Assembly (NCBI GenBank): GCA_002352545.1 | Contig: DEIO01000014.1 | Coordinates: 1 to 37,368 of the forward strand | Source: Patescibacteria group bacterium UBA2772 | GTDB taxonomy: Bacteria > Patescibacteriota > Minisyncoccia > Moranbacterales > DUUL01 | Direction of reading: 5' to 3' | DNA length: 37,368 nt | In this document: positions 14,942 to 23,326 of the stretch, one piece after another | Layout: each line of letters opens with the position of its first letter | Position numbering within the stretch: position 1 is the stretch's first letter | Translations under genes and position numbers: made by a program | The notes under the pieces: model-generated | Database searches by the model: none | Told to the model about the DNA's origin: nothing | What the model saw: only the letters and a program-made list of their open reading frames with translations

Positions 14942-14981
14942 AAAAGACGCTTTGGAAAATTTTTTCCAGAGCGTCTTTTTG
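14942..14981. terminator. Bidirectional terminator between convergent genes
   Basis: An 18-bp stem with one G-U pair (14942-14959 with 14962-14979), A-rich on the left and T-rich on the right, sits between the stop codons of the 14737 gene (+) and the 15002 gene (-). Confidence 0.85.
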
Positions 14982-15001
14982 ATAGTCTAACAAAACATTT
15001 T

Positions 15002-15994
15002 TTAATTCGGTTTTACTTTTTTGCTAGGGTTCCACCTTTTAAGGTCGAATCCTTCGCTAACCGATGTTATGCTTTCGCTTCTTTCTATCCCCAACATTTC
15101 ATCGGGAGCAACTAGGCTTGAAACTGGCAACAATACCAACTGGATATCGTCTTGTGGAACATTGTTTTTATCTTGTCCAATCACAAAACCTTCTCCGACC
15201 AAGAACTCATCCTCGTTTAGGTTTGGAAATCTCATGAAGACAGATCTTGCAAAAAGTTCATTGAAAATTTCTGTTGCTGTTGTCCATCGCTCAAGTTGGC
15301 TGTGCTGTGCAGGCTCAAGGTCTTCTTTATTGAAGATGGCTCTTTTCTCCAGCGTTTGCTGAAGGAGAAAGGCGAAAGATTGAAACATTATGGTCTCGAA
15401 ATTATTCAAGATTCCGATAGTGGGAATATTTTTTGGTAGAGGCGCAGGCTCGCTATCAAAATTTGCAGCTTTTTGCAAATCAAGGTCACCCAGAAGGTTT
15501 TCAATGAAAATATCGCCGAGACTTTTGTCTGTTGGTATCTTTTTCATGGGAACTTCTACTGGGTTACAGCTGAGCTGTGGGTCTAAAATGATTTCAAATC
15601 CTTCTCTTGAACTCAGATAGGCACGGGCTTTCTTTTGATTGAATCTGTCAAGAGAGCTTTGAAAAAAATTCGAAAAAACCATATTCAATATCGAAAGTTT
15701 TGAACGTTTTTCAAATAGATCTGGGTCGACGAGATAGAAAGCACCTTCTGTTTCTGCCTTTATTGGTCCAGTCCCTGAAATGCGATAACTTTCCTGAAGA
15801 CAAAGACGCGATATCGTGATAAGTGCTTTTTCAAGCTTATTCATATCACCATAGGCTATGTCTTTTTCGGTTTTTGGAACTGCTACATCAAGGAAAAAAC
15901 ATTCATCAAGTATTTTGCATTCTTTTGGAAAAAAATTCCGCAAACCATTTTCCAAGATAGATCTAATAGTTAGATAGTCCCAATTTGAAGTCAT
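15002..15994 (-). CDS. Unknown cytoplasmic protein, 330 residues, strong ribosome site
   Basis: I do not recognise this protein. It lacks a signal peptide and membrane segments. It is acidic to neutral and mostly helical in style, with a Pro-rich linker (about 180-195: DSEPAPLPKNIPTIG) separating an N-terminal and a C-terminal half. It has no Cys/His cluster or nucleotide-binding loop. The start is well defined: AGGAGG lies 7 nt before the ATG on the minus strand, one of the best Shine-Dalgarno sites in the window. Base composition and codon choice look less AT-rich than in the neighbours, with many C- and G-ending codons, which may mean recent acquisition or high expression. It is transcribed towards a shared terminator. 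Confidence 0.75.
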   Translation of the reverse strand: MTSNWDYLTIRSILENGLRNFFPKECKILDECFFLDVAVPKTEKDIAYGDMNKLEKALITISRLCLQESYRISGTGPIKAETEGAFYLVDPDLFEKRSKLSILNMVFSNFFQSSLDRFNQKKARAYLSSREGFEIILDPQLSCNPVEVPMKKIPTDKSLGDIFIENLLGDLDLQKAANFDSEPAPLPKNIPTIGILNNFETIMFQSFAFLLQQTLEKRAIFNKEDLEPAQHSQLERWTTATEIFNELFARSVFMRFPNLNEDEFLVGEGFVIGQDKNNVPQDDIQLVLLPVSSLVAPDEMLGIERSESITSVSEGFDLKRWNPSKKVKPN

Positions 15995-16171
15995 GAAAGC
16001 CTCCTTTTGTTTTGAGTTTAATAAATTTTGTTAAGAGCTTAATGAACTGAAAAATGTCGCAATATAAACACGACTTTTAATTAAAGCACTATTTTTCTAA
16101 GAAAACAAGTAAAATAATACTCCCCCCGGGAAAAAAAAGGGTATTACAGGTATAAAATTTTTCTAAGTTCG

Positions 16172-16574
16172 CTAGTTTGAGTGATATCTCATCAAATGTA
16201 AATGATAATGATCTGGTATAGTTGTTGCTCTTGGAGTACTCTCCACGATTACACTATAATCTTTTAGATGATTTTTCTTTATTTCTAGAAGTTCATCTTT
16301 TTCTTGTGTTGAAAGATTCTCTTCTCCAGAAACATGTTTTTTTGAGTGCCAGCATATGACTCATTTTAGCTATCTTGTCGTATAGAAAACGATTTTCCAG
16401 AATCATCCAATATTTAAATTCCTTAATAAAGAGTTCTTTTTCACAATAAATGCAATGGTCGCTAGTGTTTGTTTCTAAGAAATGTAGATATTTCTTTTTT
16501 TGTTTCTTTACTTCGTAGATCATTAGTTCGAGTGGCTTTAATAGAGGATTCTTGATGTTGTTGTGAAATTGCAA
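16172..16574 (-). pseudogene. HIT-like family protein broken by +1 nt in a 7-A run
   Basis: On the minus strand a frame from TTG 16574 encodes a CxxC pair (DHCIYCEKEL), WMILENRFLYDKIAKMSHML and then runs into a run of seven A (plus-strand T 16337-16343), after which it becomes nonsense. Reading six A instead gives KKHVSGEENLSTQEKDELLE, then DYSVIVESTPRATTIPDHYHLHLMRY and a stop at 16172-16174. HYHLHLM is the HIT-like histidine triad and the preceding motifs match the family, nucleotide hydrolases or transferases of about 130 residues. The repaired product is 133 residues. One extra base in a homopolymer explains everything. It may be a recent mutation, a sequencing error, or a site of transcriptional slippage that still makes active protein. 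Confidence 0.75.
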
Positions 16575-16786
16575 CTATGTTTTTTTGTGAATAAATGATT
16601 TAGCTGAAATCTTACCCATCTTATTAGTTTTCTTCTTTTTGTCAATTATCACCAACAAAAATGTTTTGTAAATAAATAAAATGTTTGATAAGATATCAAC
16701 AAAGAGAAAAATAGTCGTTTTACCTTTTTTAAATGGATTTGTCTATCCATAAAGTAAAAATAAGTAGTCAGAATATTTTTTAAAAT

Positions 16787-16954
16787 ATGCAAAAAAAGAT
16801 TTTTTTAGTTTCAGCACTTTGTTTTTTTGTTGCTAATAATTTACATTTTATTATCTCGAATAGTTTTTTGCCAAAACTTCTGGATATTGTAGCAATGGTT
16901 AGTTTGGGTTTTGGGCTTTTTATTATGTTTGCAGATAGAGGCTCTGCAGAATGA
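16787..16954 (+). CDS. Small hydrophobic protein, 55 residues
   Basis: From ATG 16787 to TGA 16952-16954 the frame encodes a short basic start (MQKK) and two hydrophobic stretches (about residues 5-24 and 28-48), ending in FADRGSAE. It would be a small membrane protein. No Shine-Dalgarno site is seen and no homologue is recognised. It sits just before the promoter of the polysaccharide operon, so it could be a free-standing small gene or a chance frame. Confidence 0.45.
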   Translation: MQKKIFLVSALCFFVANNLHFIISNSFLPKLLDIVAMVSLGFGLFIMFADRGSAE

Positions 16955-16962
16955 TTCTGTGA

Positions 16963-16991
16963 TTGATTAAAGACTGAATCTGACATATAAT
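16963..16991 (+). promoter_or_regulatory. Promoter of the polysaccharide operon
   Basis: TTGATT (16963-16968), a 17-nt spacer and a perfect TATAAT (16986-16991) lie 40 nt before ATG 17032. The eleven genes that follow up to 28442 have short gaps or overlaps and no internal terminator, so this may drive all of them. Confidence 0.65.
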
Positions 16992-17031
16992 AAGTATAAA
17001 GTTCTAGGGAAATAAGAAATGAAACAAAGTT

Positions 17032-17355
17032 ATGATTTATCGACATGAGTTTTTTAATTTAAATAATGATTTGCAAATTGCATACAGTATAAATAATACA
17101 GAACTTCATATTGTTGGAGAAGCATATGTATTATTATTGGCACTATGTGAGAAGGGTTCCATGTTCATGGAGGACGTGAAAGAGCTTTTGGGAATAGATA
17201 AAAACTATGAAGGTAGAAGAATTCGTGAGGATATCGAAAAAATAAACCACGCTGTTGGGAAAGAGATAATTACAATGACAGAGATTGAGGATGAATTTGA
17301 TGAAAAGACAGTTGTTTCTTTGCGTGGTGGTGAAAATATAATCAAAGAAAATTAA
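17032..17355 (+). CDS. Small winged-helix-like protein, possible regulator
   Basis: The 107-residue protein has a beta-rich N-terminus (residues 1-32) followed by a helical part (VLLLALCEKGSMFMEDVKELL, then RRIREDIEKINHAVG) and a final strand pair ending in VVSLRGG. That helix-helix-wing order is like the DNA-binding domain of OmpR-type regulators, but the similarity is only general. It is the first gene of the polysaccharide operon, 8 nt before the epimerase, a fitting place for a local regulator. No receiver domain or membrane segment is present. Function is uncertain. Confidence 0.6.
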   Translation: MIYRHEFFNLNNDLQIAYSINNTELHIVGEAYVLLLALCEKGSMFMEDVKELLGIDKNYEGRRIREDIEKINHAVGKEIITMTEIEDEFDEKTVVSLRGGENIIKEN

Positions 17356-17363
17356 AACAAAAA

Positions 17364-18317
17364 ATGAAAGTTCTAATTACGGGTGGAGCTGGTTTTATTG
17401 GCAGCGCTATTGCTAGACAGCTGATTGATAGAGGAGACAAAATCGTTTTGATAGATAATTTTAACGATTATTATGATCCAGCGTTAAAAAGAGATAGAAT
17501 TAAAGCAATTTTAGGGGATAGCCCCTTTTCTTTATATGAAGGAAATATTCAAGATTTAGAGTTTGCTGATAGCGTCTTTGAGAAGGAAATGCCTAATAAA
17601 GTTATCCATCTAGCAGCAATGGCTGGTGTTAGGAGTTCCTTGGAGGATCCTTTATTATATGAAGAAGTGAATGTACGTGGCACAAATGTCCTGCTTGAAA
17701 TGGCTGTAAAATATGATGTTGAAAATTTTGTGTATGCGTCTTCTTCTTCTGTATATGGAAATAATAAAAAAGTTCCTTTTTCTGAAAAGGATAGAGTGGA
17801 TACTCCAATTTCCCCATATGCAGCAACAAAAAGAGCTACTGAGCTGATTGCTCACACCTATAGTCATATTCACAAATTAAATACAACAGGACTTAGATTT
17901 TTCACGGTCTATGGTCCATGGGGAAGACCAGACATGGCACTTTTTTTGTTTACGGATAAAATTCTTAAAGGTGAACAAATTGACGTGTATAATTTTGGAA
18001 AAATGACTAGAAATTTTACATATATTGACGATATCGTTTCTGGTACGATTGCTGTTTTAGATGCAAATTTTGAATGTGAAATCATGAATATTGGTGGTGA
18101 TAAGGAAGAGACGCTTTTGAGGTTTATCGAAGTTATAGAGGAGAATGTTGGTATAGAGGCAAAGAAAAATCTAATGCCAATTCAACCAGGTGATGTTCCT
18201 TCAACTGTTGCAGATATTTCAAAGCTAAGAAAATTAGGCTGGGAGCCAAATATTAGGATTGAAGAAGGTATTAAGAATTTTGTGAATTGGTATAAGAAAT
18301 ATTATAAGATAGTTTAA
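17364..18317 (+). CDS. NAD-dependent UDP-sugar epimerase (UDP-glucuronate 4-epimerase-like)
   Basis: This extended short-chain dehydrogenase has the N-terminal NAD motif GGAGFIG (residues 7-13), the DNFNDYYDPALKRDR segment typical of UDP-glucuronate 4-epimerases, a Ser-rich SSSSVYG strand, the catalytic YAATK (Tyr152, Lys156), RFFTVYGPWGRPDMA and RNFTYIDDIV. Length (317) is normal. It would convert UDP-glucuronate to UDP-galacturonate, with UDP-glucuronate coming from UDP-glucose dehydrogenase at 32985-34337 in the same locus. A related 4-epimerase or dehydratase activity cannot be excluded. It acts in the cytoplasm, making a building block for the surface polymer. Confidence 0.9.
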   Translation: MKVLITGGAGFIGSAIARQLIDRGDKIVLIDNFNDYYDPALKRDRIKAILGDSPFSLYEGNIQDLEFADSVFEKEMPNKVIHLAAMAGVRSSLEDPLLYEEVNVRGTNVLLEMAVKYDVENFVYASSSSVYGNNKKVPFSEKDRVDTPISPYAATKRATELIAHTYSHIHKLNTTGLRFFTVYGPWGRPDMALFLFTDKILKGEQIDVYNFGKMTRNFTYIDDIVSGTIAVLDANFECEIMNIGGDKEETLLRFIEVIEENVGIEAKKNLMPIQPGDVPSTVADISKLRKLGWEPNIRIEEGIKNFVNWYKKYYKIV

Positions 18318-18325
18318 ACTGATAT

Positions 18326-19531
18326 ATGAAGATTTGGATTTCAAGATTTGGGAAAGTTATAAATTCAATTAGAACAGACGGTTTTCTGAATGCTTCTTTA
18401 AAAGTGAAGGAGGCTCTTGGAATTTTTAATAAAAGAGTTGATTCAGGAGATGTTTTGTTTGTGACAGGAGGAGTCGGTAGAAGTGCTGTCTATCGTTGTC
18501 ATAATCAAGCAGAGGAATTGAACAATAACAATATCAAGGCTTCAGTTGCAGTGCAAGATAATAAAAAATTATTAGATTTTGCTGATAGTTTCTTGATCTT
18601 TATTTTTCATAGAACTTTGCGTACAAAGGAATTACAACGGTTTATTGCTAGAATAAAGGAATCACAAAAAACAATTTTATTTGAAACAGACGATCTTAAT
18701 TATGATCCTGAATATCTACACAAAACAGAATATTACAATAGTATAAACAAATTAGAAAAGCAGCAAATAAAAAAGGGGATAGCTGCTGAAATTTTGAATG
18801 ATGATTATGTCAAAACATGTGTTACTTCGACAACTTTTTTGAGTAAGAAATTGGAGGAATATGATAAGAATGTTTTTGTTTCCCGAAATAAGCTATCAAA
18901 AATGGATATTAAAAATATTAAGAAAGTTTTAAAGGGCAAGGAAGTTGGTGATGGATTGGTTCGTATGGGTTATTTCAGTGGTTCCCCAAGTCATAATAAG
19001 GATTTTGCTACAATCGAAGATGTCCTTGTTGATATTTTAAGGAAGTATCCACAGACTCATCTTGTTATTGTTGGTCCTTTGGAGCTAGATGATAAATTTA
19101 GTGAATTTGAGAGTCAAATCGAAAGGCTGAAATTTGTTCCCATGAAAGAATTATTTAAAGTTATTGCTAAGATAGATATAAATCTAGCTCCACTGCTAGA
19201 TGATGAATTTAGTAGATCCAAGAGCGAGATTAAATTTCTAGAAGCTGGTATCCTAAGAGTTCCAACAGTGGCATTTGCAAATCAAACTTTTAAGGAAATA
19301 ATTGAAGATGGAAAAAATGGAATGTTAGCGAAAAATAAAAGAGAGTGGACAAATAGACTGAGGAGACTAATTGAAGATAAAAAATTAAGAGTGAAGATTG
19401 GGAACGAGGCGCAAATATCTGTTCTAAAACAAGGAATGACTGAATCTAGGAATGGAAATAAGAAGTATTATGATTTTTTGAGAAATGAAATTAAGAGCAG
19501 TGGCAGTGACAAGCAGAAATATAAAGAATAG
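18326..19531 (+). CDS. Glycosyltransferase family 4-like protein
   Basis: This 401-residue enzyme has a GT-B-type layout. The C-terminal half shows RMGYFSGSPSHNKDFATIE, HLVIVGPLEL, and a donor-binding segment (SRSKSEIKFLEAGILRVPTVAF) that corresponds to the E-x7-E region of GT4 enzymes. The N-terminal acceptor-binding half is less typical, with VTGGVGRSAVYRCHNQAEEL in place of a clear GGxx loop. It probably transfers a sugar from a nucleotide donor to a lipid-linked intermediate at the inner face of the membrane. The donor is unknown. It starts 8 nt after the epimerase stop and ends 11 nt before the next glycosyltransferase. Confidence 0.8.
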   Translation: MKIWISRFGKVINSIRTDGFLNASLKVKEALGIFNKRVDSGDVLFVTGGVGRSAVYRCHNQAEELNNNNIKASVAVQDNKKLLDFADSFLIFIFHRTLRTKELQRFIARIKESQKTILFETDDLNYDPEYLHKTEYYNSINKLEKQQIKKGIAAEILNDDYVKTCVTSTTFLSKKLEEYDKNVFVSRNKLSKMDIKNIKKVLKGKEVGDGLVRMGYFSGSPSHNKDFATIEDVLVDILRKYPQTHLVIVGPLELDDKFSEFESQIERLKFVPMKELFKVIAKIDINLAPLLDDEFSRSKSEIKFLEAGILRVPTVAFANQTFKEIIEDGKNGMLAKNKREWTNRLRRLIEDKKLRVKIGNEAQISVLKQGMTESRNGNKKYYDFLRNEIKSSGSDKQKYKE

Positions 19532-19542
19532 CAAATAGAAAA

Positions 19543-20676
19543 TTGAAACAAATCAAGGAAAATAAGAAAAGAATTCTAATATTAAATTACGAATTCCCAC
19601 CTATTGGAGGAGGTGCCGCAACTGCAACATTCAACATGTTGAGTGTTTTGTCTGGAAAAAAGGATATCGAAATTGATCTAGTCACTTCTTCTGCTAACAA
19701 ATTTCATGTTGAAAAGTTTGCTAAGAATATAAAGATTCATTATTTAGATATCGGCAAAAATGATCAAGTTCACCTACAATCAAATAAAGATTTGTTAACA
19801 TATTCCTGGAAGACTTTTTGGTATTGTAGAAAATTGAAAAGAGAAAATACTTTTGATCTGGCACATGCTTTTTTTGGAATTCCTTCTGGTTTCATCGCAA
19901 TGTTTCTTGGTTTGCCATATATTGTTTCATTGCGCGGAAGTGACGTTCCTTTCTATAGTGAAAAATATAGAATGCTAGATATTTTATTTTTCAGTTGGTT
20001 GAGTAAGATTGTTTGGGGAAGAGCCAAGAAGGTTGTGACTAATTCTGAAGGATTGAAAGAGCTAGCTCTAAGGACTAAAAAAAATCAAGAAATAGAAGTT
20101 ATCTATAATGGTGTTGATACGGAATTATTTTTCCCAAACAGTGAACAAAATGATGAATTTATTGTTATTTCAACATCAAGGTTAATTGAAAGAAAAGGTG
20201 TCGATCTTTTGGTAAAAGCATTTTTGGCTTTTGCCAAAGATAAGGATGATGCAAAACTAATTCTTGCTGGCGATGGTAACCTCAAGAATAGTTTGGAAGA
20301 AGTTGTACTAGAAAGTAACATAAAGAATAAAATTATATTCCTAGGAGCACTATCGAGAAGGGAAATGCCAGATTTGTATAGAAAAGGGAACGTTTTTGTG
20401 CTTCCTTCTTTGAATGAAGGGATGAGTAACTCATTGCTAGAAGCAATGGCTTCGGGACTTGCTGTTATCGCTACTGACACCGGAGGTACGAAGGAACTTG
20501 TTGATAGTTGGAACGGAATTGTGATTAAAAAGGGAAATCAGAAAGCGATATTCGGAGCATTTGAGAGGTTGTATGCAGATAGAAACTCCCTGTTGGAAAA
20601 ACAAAGGTCCAGTAGAAGCAAAGCCATGAAAATGAATTGGGAGGATATGGCTGATAAATATTTAGAAATTTATTAA
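19543..20676 (+). CDS. Glycosyltransferase family 4 protein
   Basis: A textbook GT4: N-terminal NYEFPPIGGGAATATFNML (acceptor loop), VSLRGSDVPFY, VVTNSEGLKELA, the domain hinge VIYNGVDTELF, then STSRLIERKGVDLLVKAF, LAGDGNL and the E-x7-E motif EGMSNSLLE followed by AMASGLAVIATDTGG. Length 377 is normal. The start is TTG 19543; no ATG is available near the proper N-terminus. It is cytoplasmic or peripheral to the membrane and adds a sugar during polymer assembly. Donor and linkage are unknown. Confidence 0.92.
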   Translation: MKQIKENKKRILILNYEFPPIGGGAATATFNMLSVLSGKKDIEIDLVTSSANKFHVEKFAKNIKIHYLDIGKNDQVHLQSNKDLLTYSWKTFWYCRKLKRENTFDLAHAFFGIPSGFIAMFLGLPYIVSLRGSDVPFYSEKYRMLDILFFSWLSKIVWGRAKKVVTNSEGLKELALRTKKNQEIEVIYNGVDTELFFPNSEQNDEFIVISTSRLIERKGVDLLVKAFLAFAKDKDDAKLILAGDGNLKNSLEEVVLESNIKNKIIFLGALSRREMPDLYRKGNVFVLPSLNEGMSNSLLEAMASGLAVIATDTGGTKELVDSWNGIVIKKGNQKAIFGAFERLYADRNSLLEKQRSSRSKAMKMNWEDMADKYLEIY

Positions 20677-20682
20677 GAAAGT

Positions 20683-22557
20683 ATGTGTGGAATTAATGGA
20701 ATCGTAAAGCTGAATAAAAAGAAAGTTTCCAGGAAAGAAATTGATTTGATGAATGAGGAAATTAAACATCGTGGCCCTGATGACCAGGGAATTTTTTTGG
20801 ATGGAAATGTTGGTTTTGGACATCTTCGGTTGTCAATCATTGATCTTTCTCCAAGAGGGCATCAACCAATGAATTATTCCCACAAGAAGAGTGAAATAGA
20901 AATTGTTTTTAATGGTGAAATCTATAATTTTCAGGAAATTAAAGATGATTTAGTAAGAAAAGGTTATAAATTTATTTCTACCTCTGATACAGAGGTTTTG
21001 GGGGCTGCCTATCTTGAATTCGGTTTTGATTGTGTGAATAAATTTAATGGAATGTTCGCTTTTGTGATTTTTGATAAACAAAAGAATATTCTTTTTGGAG
21101 CCAGAGATCGTTTTGGAAAAAAGCCTTTAAAGTACTATCTTGATAAGGACCGTTTTATTTTTTCAAGCGAATTAAAGGCAATTCTAACACAAGATGTGAA
21201 AAGAGAGGTAGATCTTGAAGCAGTTAATGAATATCTAACATTGCAGTATGTTCCAGCTCCAAGAACTGGGTTTAGGAATATTTTCAAACTTCCACAAGCT
21301 AGTTATTTTGTTTTGAATTTGGACAATAAAGTGATGGAAATCAAGAAATATTGGGAATTGGAATATTCAAAAAAATCGGAACTTTCGGAAAAGGAATTGA
21401 TTAAAAAAATTGAAGAGAAATTAGAGGAAAGTGTTAAAAAGAGAATGATTGCAGACGTTGAAATTGGTGCTTTTTTGAGTGGTGGTGTTGATTCAAGTGC
21501 GATTGTGGCCTTTGCTTCAAAATTCAAAAAACAACTTAAAACTTTCACGATTAAGTTCAAAGAGAAGGATTTTGATGAGAGTAAATTTGCAAAAAAAGTT
21601 GCCAAAAAATACAAGACGGACCATCGAGAATTTTTAGTTGGTCCTGATGACCTGAAGCCTTTAATCAAAAAATTAATTAGGCAATATGAGGAGCCATATG
21701 CAGATAGTTCTCAGTTACCAATGTATATTCTAGCAGAAAAAACTTCCAAGTATGTCACAGTGGCATTGAATGGAGATGGTGGTGATGAAAATTTTGCAGG
21801 TTATGATAAATACGAAAGACATCTTTGGATTCCTTTGTTTCGTTTTTTACCTCTAAAAGGAATGATAGCAAAAAAAGTATTAGAAATAGCAAAAACAAAA
21901 GATTCTTTTTTGCTATATAAAATTTCTTTATTTTTAAGGTTGTTGAATGAAAAAGCAGTGAGACAACACTTCAATTTCACACACTATTTTGATGTTTTCT
22001 ATAAAGAGGATTTTTATAAAGAAAAGTATAAGAAGGAGTTTAAAAAGAAACAATACGAGACATTTGATAGATTTGAAAAAAAGGATTTGAAAGGACTGGA
22101 CCAAATTTTATATCTAGATTTCAATACCTATGTTCCCGATGATTTAATGGTGAAGGTGGATATTGCGACAATGGCCAATGGATTGGAAAGCAGAAGTCCA
22201 ATTTTAGATTATGAGTTTGTGGAGTTATGTGCTCAGATGAAAACTAGTCAAAAAATAGATATTTTTGGAAGAAGAAAGAAGATTTTTAAGAAAATGCTAG
22301 AAAAATACCTAGATAGAGATATTTTGTATCGAAAGAAGAGGGGTTTTTCTATTCCAATAACTCATTGGTTTAGGAGGGAATTGAAGGATGATTTGGAAAA
22401 GATACTTTTTGATAAAGAGGGTTTGGTTTTTAAAATAATGAAAGAGCAAAAGGTAAGACAACTCTTTGAAAGTCATCAAAACAAAAAAGATCATTCTAGA
22501 AAACTGTGGTCTTTGATGGCACTTAATTTGTGGTATAAAGAATATTTCAAAAAATAA
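20683..22557 (+). CDS. Asparagine synthase (glutamine-hydrolysing), AsnB type
   Basis: Cys2 directly after the initiator Met (MCGINGIVKL) is the amidotransferase nucleophile. The N-terminal glutaminase half shows HRGPDDQG, GHLRLSIIDLS, FNGEIYNF and ARDRFGKKPLKYY. The synthetase half has the ATP PP-loop SGGVDSS (266-272) and NGDGGDENFAGYDKY. Length 624 is usual for the class found in sugar gene clusters. It could make asparagine, but enzymes of this type inside polysaccharide loci often amidate a sugar carboxyl group, and uronic acids are expected products here. I infer the latter as possible. It lies 6 nt after one glycosyltransferase and 1 nt before a methyltransferase. Confidence 0.95.
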   Translation: MCGINGIVKLNKKKVSRKEIDLMNEEIKHRGPDDQGIFLDGNVGFGHLRLSIIDLSPRGHQPMNYSHKKSEIEIVFNGEIYNFQEIKDDLVRKGYKFISTSDTEVLGAAYLEFGFDCVNKFNGMFAFVIFDKQKNILFGARDRFGKKPLKYYLDKDRFIFSSELKAILTQDVKREVDLEAVNEYLTLQYVPAPRTGFRNIFKLPQASYFVLNLDNKVMEIKKYWELEYSKKSELSEKELIKKIEEKLEESVKKRMIADVEIGAFLSGGVDSSAIVAFASKFKKQLKTFTIKFKEKDFDESKFAKKVAKKYKTDHREFLVGPDDLKPLIKKLIRQYEEPYADSSQLPMYILAEKTSKYVTVALNGDGGDENFAGYDKYERHLWIPLFRFLPLKGMIAKKVLEIAKTKDSFLLYKISLFLRLLNEKAVRQHFNFTHYFDVFYKEDFYKEKYKKEFKKKQYETFDRFEKKDLKGLDQILYLDFNTYVPDDLMVKVDIATMANGLESRSPILDYEFVELCAQMKTSQKIDIFGRRKKIFKKMLEKYLDRDILYRKKRGFSIPITHWFRRELKDDLEKILFDKEGLVFKIMKEQKVRQLFESHQNKKDHSRKLWSLMALNLWYKEYFKK

Positions 22558-22558
22558 G

Positions 22559-23326
22559 ATGAAAACATTTGATTTTGGGAAGAACTGGATGGATTTTTCA
22601 AAAAAATCTTTAGATGGAAAAAGTTTGAAAGAGGCTGAGAAATCAGTTGAGTGTTTAATTGGCAAAGAGAAAGTAAAAAATGGAAGTTTCTTGGATATTG
22701 GAAGTGGAAGTGGAATTTTCTCTCTAGCAGCAAAGAAGATTGGAGCGACAAAAGTTGTTGGATTTGATATTTCGGAAAACAGTGTGAAGACAGCATTTTT
22801 TAATAAAGAACGTTTTGCTAAAGAAGAGAGAATTGATTTTCAAAAGCAGTCGATATTGGAATCTGGATATGATAAATGGGGGAAATTTGATATTGTTTAT
22901 TCTTGGGGAGTACTCCATCACACAGGTGATATGTGGAAAGCGATTAAAAATGCAATGATTTTAGTTGAAAAAGATGGATATTTTGTTATTGCTATTTACA
23001 ATAAACATTGGACGTCGTCAACTTGGAGGACAATTAAGTGGATTTATAACATCTCCCCAGTAATAATCAGGAAATGTATGATATTGTTCTTTTATTGTCT
23101 TAAAAAGATGTTTTTTAGGTTAATAAATAAGAATTGTTTAGAAAAAAGAAGGGGGATGGATTTTTATCATGATGTTGTTGATTGGGTGGGTGGTTACCCT
23201 TATGAATATGCATCAAAAAAGGAAATGATCGAGTTTTTTAAAAAGAGAAACTTTTCTTTGATAAAAAGTGTTGACACGAAGGGATGGACTGGGTGTAATG
23301 AATTTATTTTTAAGAAAATAAAATAG
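22559..23326 (+). CDS. Class I SAM-dependent methyltransferase
   Basis: Motif I FLDIGSGSGIFSLAA, the acidic strand end VGFDIS and the post-core VYSWGVLHHTGDMWKAI define a Rossmann-fold methyltransferase of 255 residues. A hydrophobic stretch in the second half (about residues 158-182) may seat it at the membrane. Inside a polysaccharide operon it probably methylates a sugar hydroxyl or carboxyl group. Its by-product, S-adenosylhomocysteine, would be handled by the hydrolase-kinase pair at 12189-14622. It starts one base after the AsnB stop and directly abuts the next gene. Confidence 0.88.
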   Translation: MKTFDFGKNWMDFSKKSLDGKSLKEAEKSVECLIGKEKVKNGSFLDIGSGSGIFSLAAKKIGATKVVGFDISENSVKTAFFNKERFAKEERIDFQKQSILESGYDKWGKFDIVYSWGVLHHTGDMWKAIKNAMILVEKDGYFVIAIYNKHWTSSTWRTIKWIYNISPVIIRKCMILFFYCLKKMFFRLINKNCLEKRRGMDFYHDVVDWVGGYPYEYASKKEMIEFFKKRNFSLIKSVDTKGWTGCNEFIFKKIK

